Shown here piece by piece: positions 10,350 through 22,301 of a DNA stretch of 64,000 bases (positions within the stretch are counted from its first letter, which is position 1; each line of letters starts with the position of its first letter). The DNA comes from Synaphobranchus kaupii. Taxonomy: Eukaryota > Chordata > Actinopteri > Anguilliformes > Synaphobranchidae. The position numbers were made by a program, and so were the translations under genes. The notes beneath the pieces are model-generated. The model was not told where the DNA came from. It ran no database searches and saw nothing but the letters and a program-made list of their open reading frames with translations. The stretch covers positions 59,460,026-59,524,025 of the forward strand of contig CM056381.1 in assembly GCA_029718625.1 (NCBI GenBank), read 5' to 3'.

Positions 10350-10401
10350 ATGGATAGGCGTGTATCTGGAGCCGGAGCACGAATAATGCGTTGGAACAGA
10401 A

Positions 10402-10430
10402 CGAGAGAGAGAGAGCGAGAGAGAGAGAGA
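10402..10430. repeat. GA microsatellite at the LINE 3' end
   Basis: Interrupted (GA)n, which reads (CT)n on the strand of the adjacent Tx1-type LINE. It may be that LINE's 3' simple-repeat tail, since LINE-like sequence stops here. Confidence 0.7.
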
Positions 10431-10806
10431 CTTGACTTTGAAAGTACCTTTATTTAAAACATATTGCAAATATGTTGTAAAACACAACTCACCTAACATA
10501 TCTTAAAAACATTCTCTCATTTGTCTGTTGTCGTTTTTTTTTTTTTTTTTAAATAAACAAAACAATTTAAACAGAGATCTTTTATCCATGTTTTTCTTTT
10601 TTTTCCTTTAAATACCAATAAATACATAAATATAAATATATGTACATAAAAGTTTGCATATACACACACACTTACAAACCTGCATATACAAACGCAATAA
10701 TATACATAAAAACCATTTAAAAACCAAACCAGTTAAAAACAGTAAAAACCATTAAAAGAGTAAAACAATCACTGAGAAACTCAACACTTATCAGGCACAG
10801 TTTGAT

Positions 10807-10959
10807 TTAAAACATCAACTCATAAGATCCTACATTACTAATTCTACAAATTACATCTTTGACGCACCAGATCCTGTTAAAATCATCTAAATTATTCATC
10901 AGATTATAATATGTGTATTCAATCCTAAAGCGCTCAGAGACCATCCCTCTGAACACCAG
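10807..10959 (-). pseudogene. Terminal 50 codons of the Tx1 LINE ORF2
   Basis: Reading across the inserted foldback, the LINE frame resumes as VFRGMVSERFRIEYTYYNLM, then NNLDDFNRIWCVKDVICRI, and ends in a stop at 10807-10809. The frame is continuous with TDPVL at 11906, so this is the true end of the protein and not an unrelated frame. Confidence 0.75.
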
Positions 10960-11902
10960 GGGCCGGTTGCACCAGCTATACGTAAGTTCAAACGTAGGCT
11001 AGTTATAACGTAAGTGTTTACTAAATGAAGGTTTACACATTACTAAATAAAAATGGGTTGCACCACACAAACTAGTTTGTACGTTGAGCTTAGTAGCTAC
11101 TAAATATTTACACCTACCCCTAAGGAGGTGTAAATTGTGGCGTAACCATAACCAACGGAAAACAAAATGAAAACATGGCCTGTTTAGAGCGTTTCGGAGG
11201 CTCTTACCGTTATTCCTACTAAACCGTTGTTTTGAAATCTTGTTGCCATTCGGTTGTTGCAAGCAAATATTTAAAAAATACACAAATAAACTGTAACCGG
11301 CTGTTCATCTAATTGGCTACCTCCGCCGTTTCTTCAGAAAACACTGTAAAAATAGTTGACGCGTGGAAAACGTTCAGTTTCAAAACAAAGTTCTTTATAG
11401 TTCAAAAGAGAGGCAAACAGAACACTCCCGTTATGTAACTTAGGTATGTAACTTGTAAGTTTCCATATATTTTCAAAGCACATAATGGCTGTAACATAAA
11501 TAAATAGGCTAAACAAACAAATAAGGATATTTTGAATTTTATTCGTAAAAACATAAACATGCACACTTTGTAATTCTGTTCAATGTTCTATTTTTTTCCA
11601 TGGAATGCAAAATAGACGTAGCCTGTTAAATTCAATGCAAGTTGATTTCCGTGTTTACATTGTAGCTTGTTGATTGATTGGTTATGGATTTGTTATCGTC
11701 ATGATAAAGCGACAATGTTTACCTTAGTATTGAACTAAGCATTACTTAGTTTTCACTAGCTAAGACATTGCTTACGTATTGGTGGTGCAACCGAATTTAG
11801 TAAAGCGATAGTTTGAAACTAACTAGTAGCAACTAAGGACCTAGTAAATACTTTACGCGCAAACTTAGTCACGAACTTACGTATGACCGGTGCAACCCAG
11901 CC
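10960..11902. mobile_element. Foldback/MITE inserted in the LINE, CAG target duplication
   Basis: Left end GGGCCGGTTGCACCAGCTAT and right end (reverse complement) GGCTGGGTTGCACCGGTCAT are inverted, and ACGTAAGTTC follows both. CAG lies on each side (10957-10959 and 11903-11905), and removing the element plus one CAG restores the LINE reading frame. TACTAAAT and ACTAGTTT-like words recur inside in both orientations. No transposase is seen. A 3-bp duplication would fit a Harbinger-like element, but that is not proven. Confidence 0.8.
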
Positions 11903-11905
11903 CAG

Positions 11906-12894
11906 TACTGGATCAGTCACCAGTCCTTCTTGGATTTTTTTCCTTCGAGTTAACCAAACAGCCATTTTGGCATGCCCCAACAAAAAATGTAACAGAGACC
12001 ACATATATTTATTTTGCACTGTATAGCCTGTGCCTATAACAAAGGTCCTCATGTCAAAGGAGACCCCAAACCTCTCACTTAGCTCCTTTAACAATAAAAA
12101 CAAATTAGACAATCGAGGACAATGTACAAATATGTGTGACACATTTTCCACAATTCCACAAAAAGGGCAGCCAACTTCTTGATCTTTATCAATGTGTGCC
12201 AGGTGTCTATTGGTGGCTATGGCTCCATGTAAAATCCTCCATTGGAGGTCTCCTGTTCTCTTTGGCAAGGGTGATTTATAAAGTAATCGCCAATTTTTCA
12301 TCAGGGGTACAAAACCGTCCTCTTGCCACGCCCCTGCCCTTAGACCTTCCAGTGCATGCAAATGCCGAACCTTCACACTTAAAATACACAACGCTTTTTG
12401 CCCGCGGTTTCAAAATTCTCCACCACAGGAGTCTTAAAAGTTAACAGCTTCCCCTCTTCCTCATGCCAGTCCCCCACCTTCGCTCTTACACGGACTGATG
12501 GGAAGAAAGGAGCCTCTGCAGTCTGAGCTTCTTCACCTTTATTTTGATACTGGGAGGGGCAGAGTGCTCTGACTCTCTCCATGATCTTCTCCACCAGCCT
12601 TAGAGAGTGAAGTCCAGCCTCTGCTGCTATATCTTCCACTGCTCTCCAATCCCTACCATCCACGCTCCTTAGATGGTCCAATTTGATCAGGCCTGCCCTT
12701 GTAAAATGGCCCCTTATACTGGCCAAAATCAAAGGAGGCAGTTTCAAAAACGGATTTCTAAAAATGGGTTCTTCCATTGACCATAAGGTCTCCCGCTGAG
12801 TATGGAGTATGTCAGTCCATGCCCTCGTTACTGAGGTGTAAAAAGCAGTGAGGCCTACTGTGTCTGTAGGCTCTAGCTCCATCAGGAACAGATG
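11906..12894 (-). pseudogene. Tx1 LINE ORF2 connector and CCHC region
   Basis: The frame continues from the reverse transcriptase after a TGA and shifts near 12385. Its distal part holds WRILHGAIATNRHLAHID and then CPFCGIVENVSHIFVHC, a C-x2-C-x7-H-x4-C finger (zf-RVT type) that lies after the RT domain in this class and is thought to help bind template RNA or target DNA. It ends at the CAG target site of the foldback element. Confidence 0.8.
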
Positions 12895-14349
12895 TCAATC
12901 CAGCCCCAGTCCACCTGCTTTCCTGAGCAGTGCACATGCGGTCTCCCTCCAGCACACATTCTTATACAGGAGCCTCTGGGCCGCCTGCAGCCAGAACGCT
13001 GTTACCCTACTTTCCAGGTCTATAAGACCTTGCCCTCCCTCCTGCAGTGGTAGGTACAACACCGCTGCTCTAAGCCAGTGCTGCCCTGACCAAAAAAACT
13101 GAACCATTGATCTTTGAAATGCTTTTAAGAAACCACCTGGTGGGGTTAACACCGCCAACCTGTGCCACAGTGCCGATGCCATCAAATTATTTAAAATGAA
13201 TACCCTTCCCCTAAAAGATACCTGTGAAAGGAGCCATTTCCACCTAGACATCCTGGCACACGCCTTTTCCATAACACCCTCCCAATTCTTCTGCATATAT
13301 TGAGAAGTCCCCATGTACACACCTACTACTTTCAAACCTTCTCTATTCCAAACCAGACTTCCTGGCAGCTTGGGAGGAGATCTATCTAGCCATGAACCAC
13401 AGAGCAAACCCTCACCCTTCTCCCAATTTACCCTGGCAGAGGAGGCCTGCTCATAGGTCTGAATACAATTTTCGAGAGCTACCAGATCCCCCTGATCTCT
13501 TACTACCACCATGATATCATCGGCGTATGCTGAGACTTGAATTTTATTACCTAATGAAGGTCCAGGCACAATCAGACCGCTCATTCTTTTCCGAATGAGG
13601 CAAAGAAAAGGTTTGATTGCCAAGGTGTACAGCAGCCCTGACAAGGGACACCCCTGTCTAATGCCACGCTGCACCTCTATCGGCCTGCTGAGTCCCCCCA
13701 CTACCTTTACCAAGCAAGACACATTTGTGTACAGCAGTCTCACCCATGACAGAAGACCATCCCCAAAACCAAAAGCTTTGAGTGTCTTCATTAAATAACA
13801 GTGATCAACCCGATCAAAAGCTTTTTCCTGATCGATGGAGAAAAGACAAAAATATAGGTCGTATACATTTGCCAGATCTACAACATCTCGAATCAGAAAC
13901 AGGTTATCTCTGATGGATCGATCTGGAATACAATAAGTTTGATCTTTCCTTGTGATTTTAGAAACATATTTCTTTAGTCTATTGGCTATACATTTTGACA
14001 GTATTTTAAAATCAGTACATAAAAGAGCCAAAGGTCGCCAGTTTTTCAACAGGCACACGTCCCCTTTTTTAGGCAGCATTGTGAGCACTGCTCGGCGACA
14101 ACTTTGTGGAAGCTCATGTTTTATTAATCCCTCCATAACCACCCGATAAAAATCCTGTCCAATACATCCCCAAAATATTTTATAAAAATCAGCAGGCAGT
14201 CCATCAATGCCAGGAGCACGGCCTGAAGACATCTGTCTCACAGCCTCAGTAAGCTCCTGTATACTGAGCTTAGCGTCCAACTCCACTTTTTCTTCAGAAG
14301 TTAGCTTGGGGAGATCTCTGTGAAGCACTGCAGCCTGCTGCATGTCCAC
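12895..14349 (-). pseudogene. Tx1 LINE reverse transcriptase
   Basis: This 484-codon frame holds the RT blocks in order: SSGRAPGIDGLPADFYKIFW, LPKKGDVCLLKNWRPLALL, IDQEKAFDRVDH, VQRGIRQGCPLSGLLYTLAI and SAYADDIMVVV (catalytic YADD). The downstream thumb (GSLVWNREGLKVVGVYMG) is also present. It makes cDNA at the nicked target in living relatives. The frame has no AUG at a plausible start and is only a domain of a longer ORF2; upstream it is separated from the endonuclease by a stop and a frameshift. Confidence 0.92.
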
Positions 14350-14461
14350 ATCCTAAATGAGCAATTTGCTTTTCCAGCTCCCCCACAGCCCTTCTACTCC
14401 TAGCAGTACTATATGCTGTGTACTGCTGGCAAAAGGTTTTAATTTGCACCTTACCCACCTC

Positions 14462-14980
14462 TCACCACAGGCCTAATGTTTCAAAATTTTCTTTTTCCCC
14501 TTTCCATTTTTGCCAGACGTTTTCAAATTTGGTACAAAAAAACACATCTTCAAGTAATTTGACATTAAATTTCCAATAAAAACTTCCTTTAGACCTCTTT
14601 TTAATGCACATATCTACAACAATTAAATGGTGGTCTGTAAATCCTACTGGAAAGATACCAGCTCTTATTATCTTGTGCCTTCTACTTTTTGGAAAGTAGA
14701 ACCTATCTAACCTGGCTGCACACACAGTATTTGATGTGCTTTTTACCCTTGTGTATTGTCTCACATTAGGATGCTGTTCTCTCCACACATCACACATATC
14801 AAACTGGTTTAAAAGCTTCTTAAGTGTCTCAGCAGATCTAAAATGAGGCTCTTCACCATTTCTGTCCTTTGTGTGCTCTAATGTGCAATTCCAGTCACCC
14901 CCTATAATAAAATATACATCACTATCTACAATTCCTAAAAGTTTCTGATGTAATTGTTCAAACAGTGACCACAATTGCAA
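14462..14980 (-). pseudogene. Tx1 LINE APE endonuclease, N-terminus missing
   Basis: Conserved endonuclease motifs are present: FIIGGDWNCTLE, VCAARLDRFYFPKS and VGFTDHHLIVVDM, the last with the catalytic Asp-His pair. About the first third of the domain is missing. The reading is lost at about 14981 in sequence that belongs to the neighbouring inverted repeat. Confidence 0.88.
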
Positions 14981-15500
14981 TCCCGGAATTTTAACAAGAT
15001 GTCAATTGTTCTTAATTAGGTGTTTGTCATATTTAGAGGGATTATTTACCCTCTTAAGCCACATTATGTTAGCAATAGCTATGCAAGTCATGAATAATAA
15101 AAGTACAATATTCTCATTGTGCTATATTGCAAATAATTACAAAAAGGGGCAAAAAAAAAATATTTTTAACTGACCAAATTAATTTTCTTTTATTAAATAA
15201 AATTAGAGACTGAGGTGAATCAATAGGCTACTAATTGGTGAAATTGTGGATATATGGCCACTAAAACTAACCATTTGATAAATAATGAAAAAAAGACAAA
15301 GAAAATGATAACGGGCCAAACTTGCAGTGTTAATACATTTAAGAAAAACTTTATGAGGGAACTTAAAAACTCACGTTTTCAACTACCTAATTAGGAGTCA
15401 ATTGATTCACCCCAATGAATAATCCCTCTAAACATGAAAAGCACCTAATTAAGAAAAATGAACAGCTTGTTAGGATTTTGGGATTGCAATTGTGGTTGGA
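14967..15500. repeat. Inverted-repeat element next to the LINE 5' break
   Basis: The left side (CCACAATTGCAATCCCGGAA, then TTCTTAATTAGGTGTTTGTC and TAGAGGGATTATT) recurs inverted at 15400-15497 (AATAATCCCTCTA, GCACCTAATTAAGAA, GATTGCAATTGTGG). The loop is AT-rich. A further short palindromic end follows at 15521-15553 (CAGTGGTCCCTGAGGACC ... TTGGGAACCACTG). Confidence 0.65.
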
Positions 15501-15553
15501 ATGAAAACCAGCATACACAGTGGTCCCTGAGGACCGAGTTTGGGAACCACTGT

Positions 15554-16150
15554 CTTAAACACAGCGAAACGCAGCTCTCAATAAACATATAGCATCACTA
15601 AATAGGCTACTTTCCTTCAATCCAATTCAATGAACTAAGGCTGGGTGTTTGTCATGGAAGTCGCAGGTGCCATGATTCCGCTAATTCTGCCCTGTCTACC
15701 TTAACGTAGCCTACGGTGTTATTTATAGGCTAGGCTTGGATTGGATTATTCATTTTTAATGACAATTAACTGGTTATTGGAGGAATCCATGAGGTAGATG
15801 GCTCAGAATAGCAGTCATATTTTAGCAGCATCACTGCACTGCCTGTCACACCAGTTAGAAGACAATGCCTGGTCATTGTTGAATTTTTGCATGTGGAATT
15901 TTGTTTCCGTGTTTACACTTGTTAACTTACGTCCATTCAGATAAGCTTTGAAATTAGTTTTCAAGTAAACACACAGCCTCAGTCAGCACTGTGTAAGCTT
16001 CATATTTTTGGCAAATTGAAATTTATTCAAGTGACGAAACAGCAAAAATGTTATTTATAGTAGTCCATACATTTTAAACAGGAAACTACCCTCAGAGAAA
16101 AAAACAACAACTCTGAAACAAAAAATACAAATGCATATGACCATGTTAAA
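15554..16150. other. No gene seen
   Basis: AT-rich DNA without recognisable coding or repeat structure. Confidence 0.4.
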
Positions 16151-16375
16151 GGAGCACTTTGCCAGATTTTTAGCCTGGCTGTCGAGTATTCTGGGGGCAA
16201 TTATAACAGGGGTCAATTGTAACACAATTTTTTGTTACAATTGCCCCCAACCCTGAACACATGAAACTAGCTAGCTTGCTGGATAGAATCTCAGCTCTAG
16301 CTTATTTCAGATTGGTGCAATTTTATGGTGTTGCAATTGCCCCCTGTTACAATTGCCCCCAGAATACTCTACTCC
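16148..16375. repeat. Short inverted-repeat element
   Basis: GAGTATTCTGGGGGCAATT near 16185 is answered by AATTGCCCCCAGAATACTC near 16350. TAACAGGGG and TTACAATTGCCCCC copies lie between. The left edge TTAAAGGAGCACTTTGCCAG looks like a MITE terminus. Confidence 0.6.
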
Positions 16376-17160
16376 TGTGTATACAATGGAGTTCGGCCAT
16401 CGAGCTACCTAGTAATGTAGCTGGTTAAGCTACAGGTCTGACAGAAAACACTCCAATCTCTGTGTTGCTTTTCATCCCCTTGCTAAACTTTAGCTGTTGC
16501 CATTGAGGAAAGGCAAATCCTAGGTTGAATCTGGTTCTTGAAAACACCATTTCAGCTTGTTTGGCTCTGTTGTGATTGGCTTCTTCACCCCAGCCATTGC
16601 AGTAGCTAGCTGGCAACAAACACTCTGATTAAATGAACCTGATCCCACTCCACAGGCTGTGTAGCCAAACCCACCCCTCCTCACACAGAAAAGAGCACCA
16701 CACCCGGACATGTCCCAAACACATAAGAATTGGGATGGCAGGTATGGCATGCCCCATACCTATATTAAACAGTACCTATACAGCAGCGAGAGTTTGGCAC
16801 TTTTCAGGGTTTCCTACAGAAGTAACCACAATGACCATCGACTCTCAGCCCTTAAAAATATTAACTTCTGTATGTTGTGACCTCATGTAACCACACAGCA
16901 TTCAGATACAACTTCACACATCCACACAATAAAGCCCCAAACTTGGGTTATTCTGCCGTTTTTCTCCTTCCTCTTCCGCTTCTTCTTCTTCCTATTTTTC
17001 CTGCCAAACTGCCTGCCTCCGTCGCGATGTTATCCAATGGGGAAAATTATTCTTTGAGGGTATGGTCCATATACCTGCTCATCAAGCTTATCGCCCAATA
17101 AAAACGCTTCATACTAATGTTTTTTAATGTTAATATAGCTAATGGCTTTGTGCTTTCCAA
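16376..17160. other. No gene seen
   Basis: Several short frames and a polypyrimidine stretch (16965-17005) are present. No motif is recognised. Confidence 0.4.
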
Positions 17161-17162
17161 GA

Positions 17163-17218
17163 AGCTACTGTGGCCTAATGGTTAGAGTTGCTGTCTCTCA
17201 CACAAGGATTGTGGGTTA
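17163..17218 (+). mobile_element. tRNA-derived SINE head fragment
   Basis: CTACTGTGGCCTAATGGTTA carries an A-box-like core and GGATTGTGGGTT corresponds to the start of a B-box. The copy breaks off before the B-box is complete. Confidence 0.55.
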
Positions 17219-17317
17219 TTTTCATATTAACACATTGACATATTTTTATTGCAAAGGCAAAAGAGGTTTCCAATATTAACTGTTCAATGTTTCACTTGTA
17301 TTTCACTCGTACAATAT

Positions 17318-17369
17318 CACACCCTCCCCAAACCGGACACTCGCTCTTGTCTGGTTTGGGGAGGGTGTT
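17318..17369. repeat. Strong 20-bp stem hairpin
   Basis: ACACCCTCCCCAAACCGGAC faces GTCTGGTTTGGGGAGGGTGT across a loop of about 10 bases, with one mismatched pair. No T-run follows. Its origin is unknown. Confidence 0.8.
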
Positions 17370-18638
17370 ACGCTCTGCTTTTGTGGTCATGACTGACTGA
17401 CTGTGGAAACCGAACCTGAACGTACCCTTGCCTCGGCCAACATTTCTTTATTCATTAATTTCTTCTGTTCACTTTATCCTTTTCACACATAACACAATGT
17501 TACCATAAAATTAACTACTAGGAAAATTAAGAATTTACGATAATAGTCTACATTAAGAATCGATGATAGCCTCCTTTAAGCTGCAATCCTTTAAGAGATC
17601 GAATTTATAAACCGCGAATTCCCCAAACATATCTGATTCTTGGTTAGTCACTTAAAAAAACAAAAAACAATATCCTCCGAATGTGGCTCTAGTCTACGCT
17701 ACTCTGCATTTAATGTAGCTTACTGCAAACACTTTTAATTATAATAATAAGAAGAAGAAAAAGAATAATCTCTGGCATGTACTTTCTTAGTAGTATCTAT
17801 TGTTTTCTTTCTGGCTAAGATTCCTGGGAAATATGCGTTGTCCAATTAAGCTTGTTAGCCAACGTTACTGTTGCCAGAGAAACGTCAGTCTGCTTCTAGT
17901 CAGGAAGCAGATAAAAGCTAGGCTACTACAAAGCAAATCAAATCAAAGCAAATCAACATGCCTTATAGCCTACATTCATTGCACTACAGAAAACTAAACT
18001 AAACCTAGCTGTCCGGTACCAAAACATTTCCCGCAGGTAACGTTCTACACGACCGAAAAAAAAACTGTGAAGGAATTCTGCTGTGCTTATGAACTCACAA
18101 ACTCGCTTGCTAGCTCGTAGCCCACACATGGAAGGTTGGAGTTACACATCCGGCAATCCAGTGTCGAATAGCCTAACGTTAAATGTATTTCATTTTCTAT
18201 AGAATACTAATAGCCCTATTTTAAAACTGTATTTCCATATTTTACTGATGCATTAGTATGCATTAGTATGATGCATTAACTATTTAGGCTGTACTAGCTA
18301 TTTAGGCTGTATTTCAGCTAGAATGTGTTTGCGTCTAGCCCATTGTGCATGCATGTCTCCATATAGACTTGGTTCATTAATTTACATGCTTCTTCATGAT
18401 CCATAGCTCAGGTGGTGCTGTTCATTGTATTTCATTACACATTAAATACTGCTCATCTACAAACTCTTTTAATGTAATTGTGTGCTGTCTGTAATAGGAT
18501 AACTGTTCTCATTCTTGTCAATAGAGGGCGTTATGGTAACGCGAATGTCTGCATGCATTTCTTTGGAATGCATGTCTCTCTCCGTGTTTATCTTCATGCA
18601 TTATTCATCATTAGTTAGCTATAAAAAAATAAGTGATA
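17370..18638. other. No gene seen
   Basis: AT-rich DNA with a short direct repeat (TGCATTAGTATG twice, 18250-18272, and CTATTTAGGCTGTA twice, 18290-18312). No coding sequence is recognised. Confidence 0.4.
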
Positions 18639-19722
18639 TCAGATTAAAAACGTCTACGATGTAAAAAAAAAAGCCAAGTTACTCATGCATAGCCTACATA
18701 GCGCTGTCTATAAGTCCGTAATTCCAACTTGCAAAAACTAGGCCTGCCTTTAAAAGTATTGATATCAAAATGTGGCCAAGTTACAACTAACAATATTGCC
18801 TATCGTAGCTCACACTAAATAAACTAGATCTATTCCAAAGCAATGCTATCCAAACTTTCCTAAATTATTTAATGCAACTTGGCCCTGTGTTTCTTCATCT
18901 TACCATCTCAAGAGAATGTGGTCAATGAAACTGTATGTGCCACATCAAACTGCAAAATGAAAATAATTTATAGTGGAAATACTCTGATTCAGATGTGTTG
19001 CACTTAGAAATTAAAGAGAATAATTACTACACTATAGGGCATGTTTGAACAGTTGTCTGCATCCACTGCATTGGGTCTATGAAAAGCACAGAATTAAAAA
19101 AATGTATTATTATTATTACGGTATGTATTTATTATTATGTATTTATTGATTTATTTATTTGGATTTCTATCAAAACCTGTGTGGTCCTACAGAGCATAGA
19201 TATCCTTGTGTTCACAAAATTATGTTTGCAAATATCATAACTACTATTATGTTTCTCTATTGTACACGATGTTTCTTGTTTGTGAATTGTAAAGAAATCT
19301 GTAGCAGCAGTTAACATTTTAAAACCTGTACATTTTCTAAAGTAAACTTGCCAACAAAGTACAACCATATCCTTTCTGGAGTGTAATTATTCATCAACTG
19401 TTAAAAACATTCATTAAAATTATATGTTGTTCCATGAGGCACAATCTCTTCACATGCAAAGATGAAGAAACACAGGGCCAAGTTGCATTAAATAATTTAG
19501 GAAAGTTTGGATAGCAATGCTTTGGAATAGAGCTAGTTTATTTAGTGTGAGCTACGATAGGCAATATTGTTAGTTGTAACTTGGCCACATTTTGATGTCA
19601 ATACTTTTAAAGGCAGGCCTAGTTTTTGCAAGTTGGAATTAAGGACTTATAGACAGTGCTATGTAGGCTATGCGTGAGTAACTTGGCTTTTTTTTTTTTT
19701 ACGTCAGACGTTTTTGATCTGA
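18639..19722. mobile_element. Foldback element with about 263-bp arms, TA-flanked
   Basis: The left arm (TCAGATTAAAAACGTC ... CCTGTGTTTCTTCATCTT, 18639-18901) recurs inverted at about 19459-19722 (AAGATGAAGAAACACAGGG ... GACGTTTTTGATCTGA) with few differences. TA lies on both outer sides (18637-18638, 19723-19724), which suggests a Tc1/mariner-type target. The 550-bp loop encodes nothing recognisable. Confidence 0.85.
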
Positions 19723-19724
19723 TA

Positions 19725-21393
19725 ATACATACAGGCAGAGGAGCCAGGTTCAATTCTTATTTTTTTCCACAGAGATTGCCATAGATATGTCCTTCATAGA
19801 TATGACTGAGCATGATTATTTTATAATATTTTCTAGGTAAAAATCTTGCATCATGCACCTTTAACTATCAATAAAACTTTATTTAAAAAATTCAGTGAAA
19901 AATACTACCAATTGGATTTCTGTAAATTCAAGCAGAAAAAATGAAATAATAAAACAATAATATAATACAAAATAAAATATAGATGATAGAGTGCTACACA
20001 TACAGATGAAAAACAGTAAACTGAAAAAGCACATTCACTGAAGTGCAAACTAGCATGTTTCATGATGGGTCTTGAATAGCAATGGAAAAAAAATTATAGT
20101 AGTATTAGCTCAGCCTTGAGCACAGTGGAAGCAAGCATAAATTGTGACACACTTCACTCCAGCGCGTGTGCAATTGATTGTCCGACACGCCTTTTGGAGT
20201 CCCTCTGGGAATATCCCAGTGTGAGCTCAGCAGAATGAGCAAATTTACGGCTGGCCAGCCTCCTACAGGCTGCCTAAAAAGAGCCCCTCTGTCGAGCTGC
20301 TCTGCCCGCTGTTTAACACAAGAACAGTGCCACTAGGGAACATTCCTGCACAAAATTCCACCACAAACAGACACAAGGCCATTCCGTTTTTGAGCCATAA
20401 TACCACAGTCAGTACATCATAAGTGTAGAGATAGCCTGTAGGTACAGTATACCAACAGTGTACATACATGTTTTTTACATATTAGTTGCATTGAAATATT
20501 GTATTTCAGCATTTGAACTTTGCATGTCTGAAGTTGTTACAATTGTGGAGGAAAATGAGAAGTGATTAGCTAGTCAGTACTTACAATTGTGACCATGAAG
20601 ACTTCTGGAAAACAAAGGATTGTCAACTCTTTCCTACTGAATGATGCCAATCATGAACATGCAGGTGACACTTGAAAAAGGTGGGTGGATAAACAAGCAG
20701 TCAAGGGCTAGATACTTGCATCGCTGAGCATAGTACACAGCAATGCATTTTGCCCAAACTGGTCTTTGCCTGCTTGTCTATATGAATCTATGTCGTTGTT
20801 CATCATGGTTGAGCAGGTGCCCTTGTAACACATTTTCTTTGCATGAATATAACAAATGTAGTGTCCTCACAAATGTCCACAAAAAAGCAGCATACAAATT
20901 AACCTGTTGTGCCAGGGAAATAGGTAAAGTGAAGGTAATTATGAGTCAAACTTATTATTCACAAGTCCCACAACCTAATACCACACATCTTCCACTTAAT
21001 GGTATCAAATAAGGAGTTTGACAGTCGTACAGTTGTACGTGAGACACTGTGTATCGTCCACAGGCTGTTGCTGTGTAGAACCAACTTGATTTCATGACTC
21101 GACGATTTCACGAGGAAACATTAAGGGCAATGGCAATAAAGTCCAAAAAATGCTTATTTGAATAGATCATTGTTAGGCTCTACACTCTCTTTTGTAGTTG
21201 TGAGCAGTTGATTTTAATGGTAATTGCTCGGTGCTATATTTTACTGCTCTATTTGCTTTTAGCACATTGTTATTTTACTTGCTATTGTTTTTATTTTACC
21301 ATGGTTTTTCAGCTTGATGAGTAGGACAATTGACTGCAATTATGTAATTGTTCTTGTTGTTTCTGCCATATATATTCACTGTATCAGACTATA
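19725..21393. other. No gene seen
   Basis: A run at 20160-20470 is less AT-rich than its surroundings, with no frame of known family. A repeat-like end (CTTGCATCATGCACCTTTAA) lies at 19845-19864. Confidence 0.4.
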
Positions 21394-22149
21394 TTAACCC
21401 CTTCGCAAATTTGATGAATTCTCATCTAGGGGGTGCACTGTTTAAGGCTTTATAACTCCAGGTGTGAGCATCACATAAACTTGGTAAATGGCTTAAATGA
21501 AACAAGACAGGTGGACCATTTTACTTAGATTAAATCTAAGTCAAAATAAAGTGCCAAAAATGCAAAGAAACTTTGCAAAGAAATGCAAAAAATAAAAAGT
21601 TTTTCTTTAGATTGCAACAAAATACTGAGAGCTACATAAGTGAAACAGGTAAATACATTTCCTGGATCATAAACTTTTTATGCAAAATCTGAGGATGATA
21701 GGCAGTGTACCCTGTTGTCCATTAGTGTCTCCAAATCTATCCAAATGGCTAAATTGTGCATTGCTGTAAATAAAAAAAAAGTATGATATATTTAACTACA
21801 AATCAACAGTTTTGGCTCATAAAACTGACTTTTGCATCATTTTCAAGTGGGGATTACTATATTCTCATCAGTATAGGGGGGTAGATATCTATGAGTCCAA
21901 AACCCCTATGCAAAACATGTCATACAATTAATACAATTTGTTTTGTCCATTATAAAGCATATATATTTGCTCCTTCTGATGGATTAAGATAAAAACATTG
22001 ATATACACCTAAATATGTAGCCTAATCATTCACTCTTGTACCTCAATAAAAACTGTACTCTACAGTATGTATACTTTTGCCCCGGGATTGCATTTTTCTG
22101 TAGTTTTTTTTACATTTTTTTTATTTTATGTTCCTATTCATAATGATGA

Positions 22150-22222
22150 TGATGTCTCTGTACGCACTTACTGTACGTCGCTTTGGATAAAAGCGTCTGC
22201 TAAATAAATGTAATGTAATGTA
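22150..22222 (+). mobile_element. L2-type 3' tail
   Basis: CTGTACGTCGCTTTGGATAA then AAGCGTCTGCTAAATAAATG and GTAATGTAATG repeats, the 3' end shared with the LINE at 31828-33353. Only the tail is present, as expected of an extreme 5' truncation. Confidence 0.8.
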
Positions 22223-22301
22223 ATAATGACTCCAAGGAAAATTGGAACATATCAGTGCAGTCAATTTGAATGAGCATTTGCCATGCCATAAGTGACAAGT
22301 A

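Larger units (their letters stand above)
10431..14985 (-). mobile_element. Tx1-type non-LTR retrotransposon, 5'-truncated, interrupted
   Basis: On the minus strand the order is: C-terminal two thirds of an APE endonuclease (14980-14462), reverse transcriptase (14349-12898), connector and CCHC finger region (12894-11906), then the last 50 codons (10959-10807) and an AT-rich 3' UTR. A foldback element (10960-11902) splits the last part. The gene carries a stop after the endonuclease, a TGA replacing a sense codon at 12895-12897 and a frameshift near 12385, so it is inactive. The SAYADDIMV catalytic motif and overall style fit the Tx1/L1 group. The 5' end is lost near the inverted repeat at 14967. 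Confidence 0.85.
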
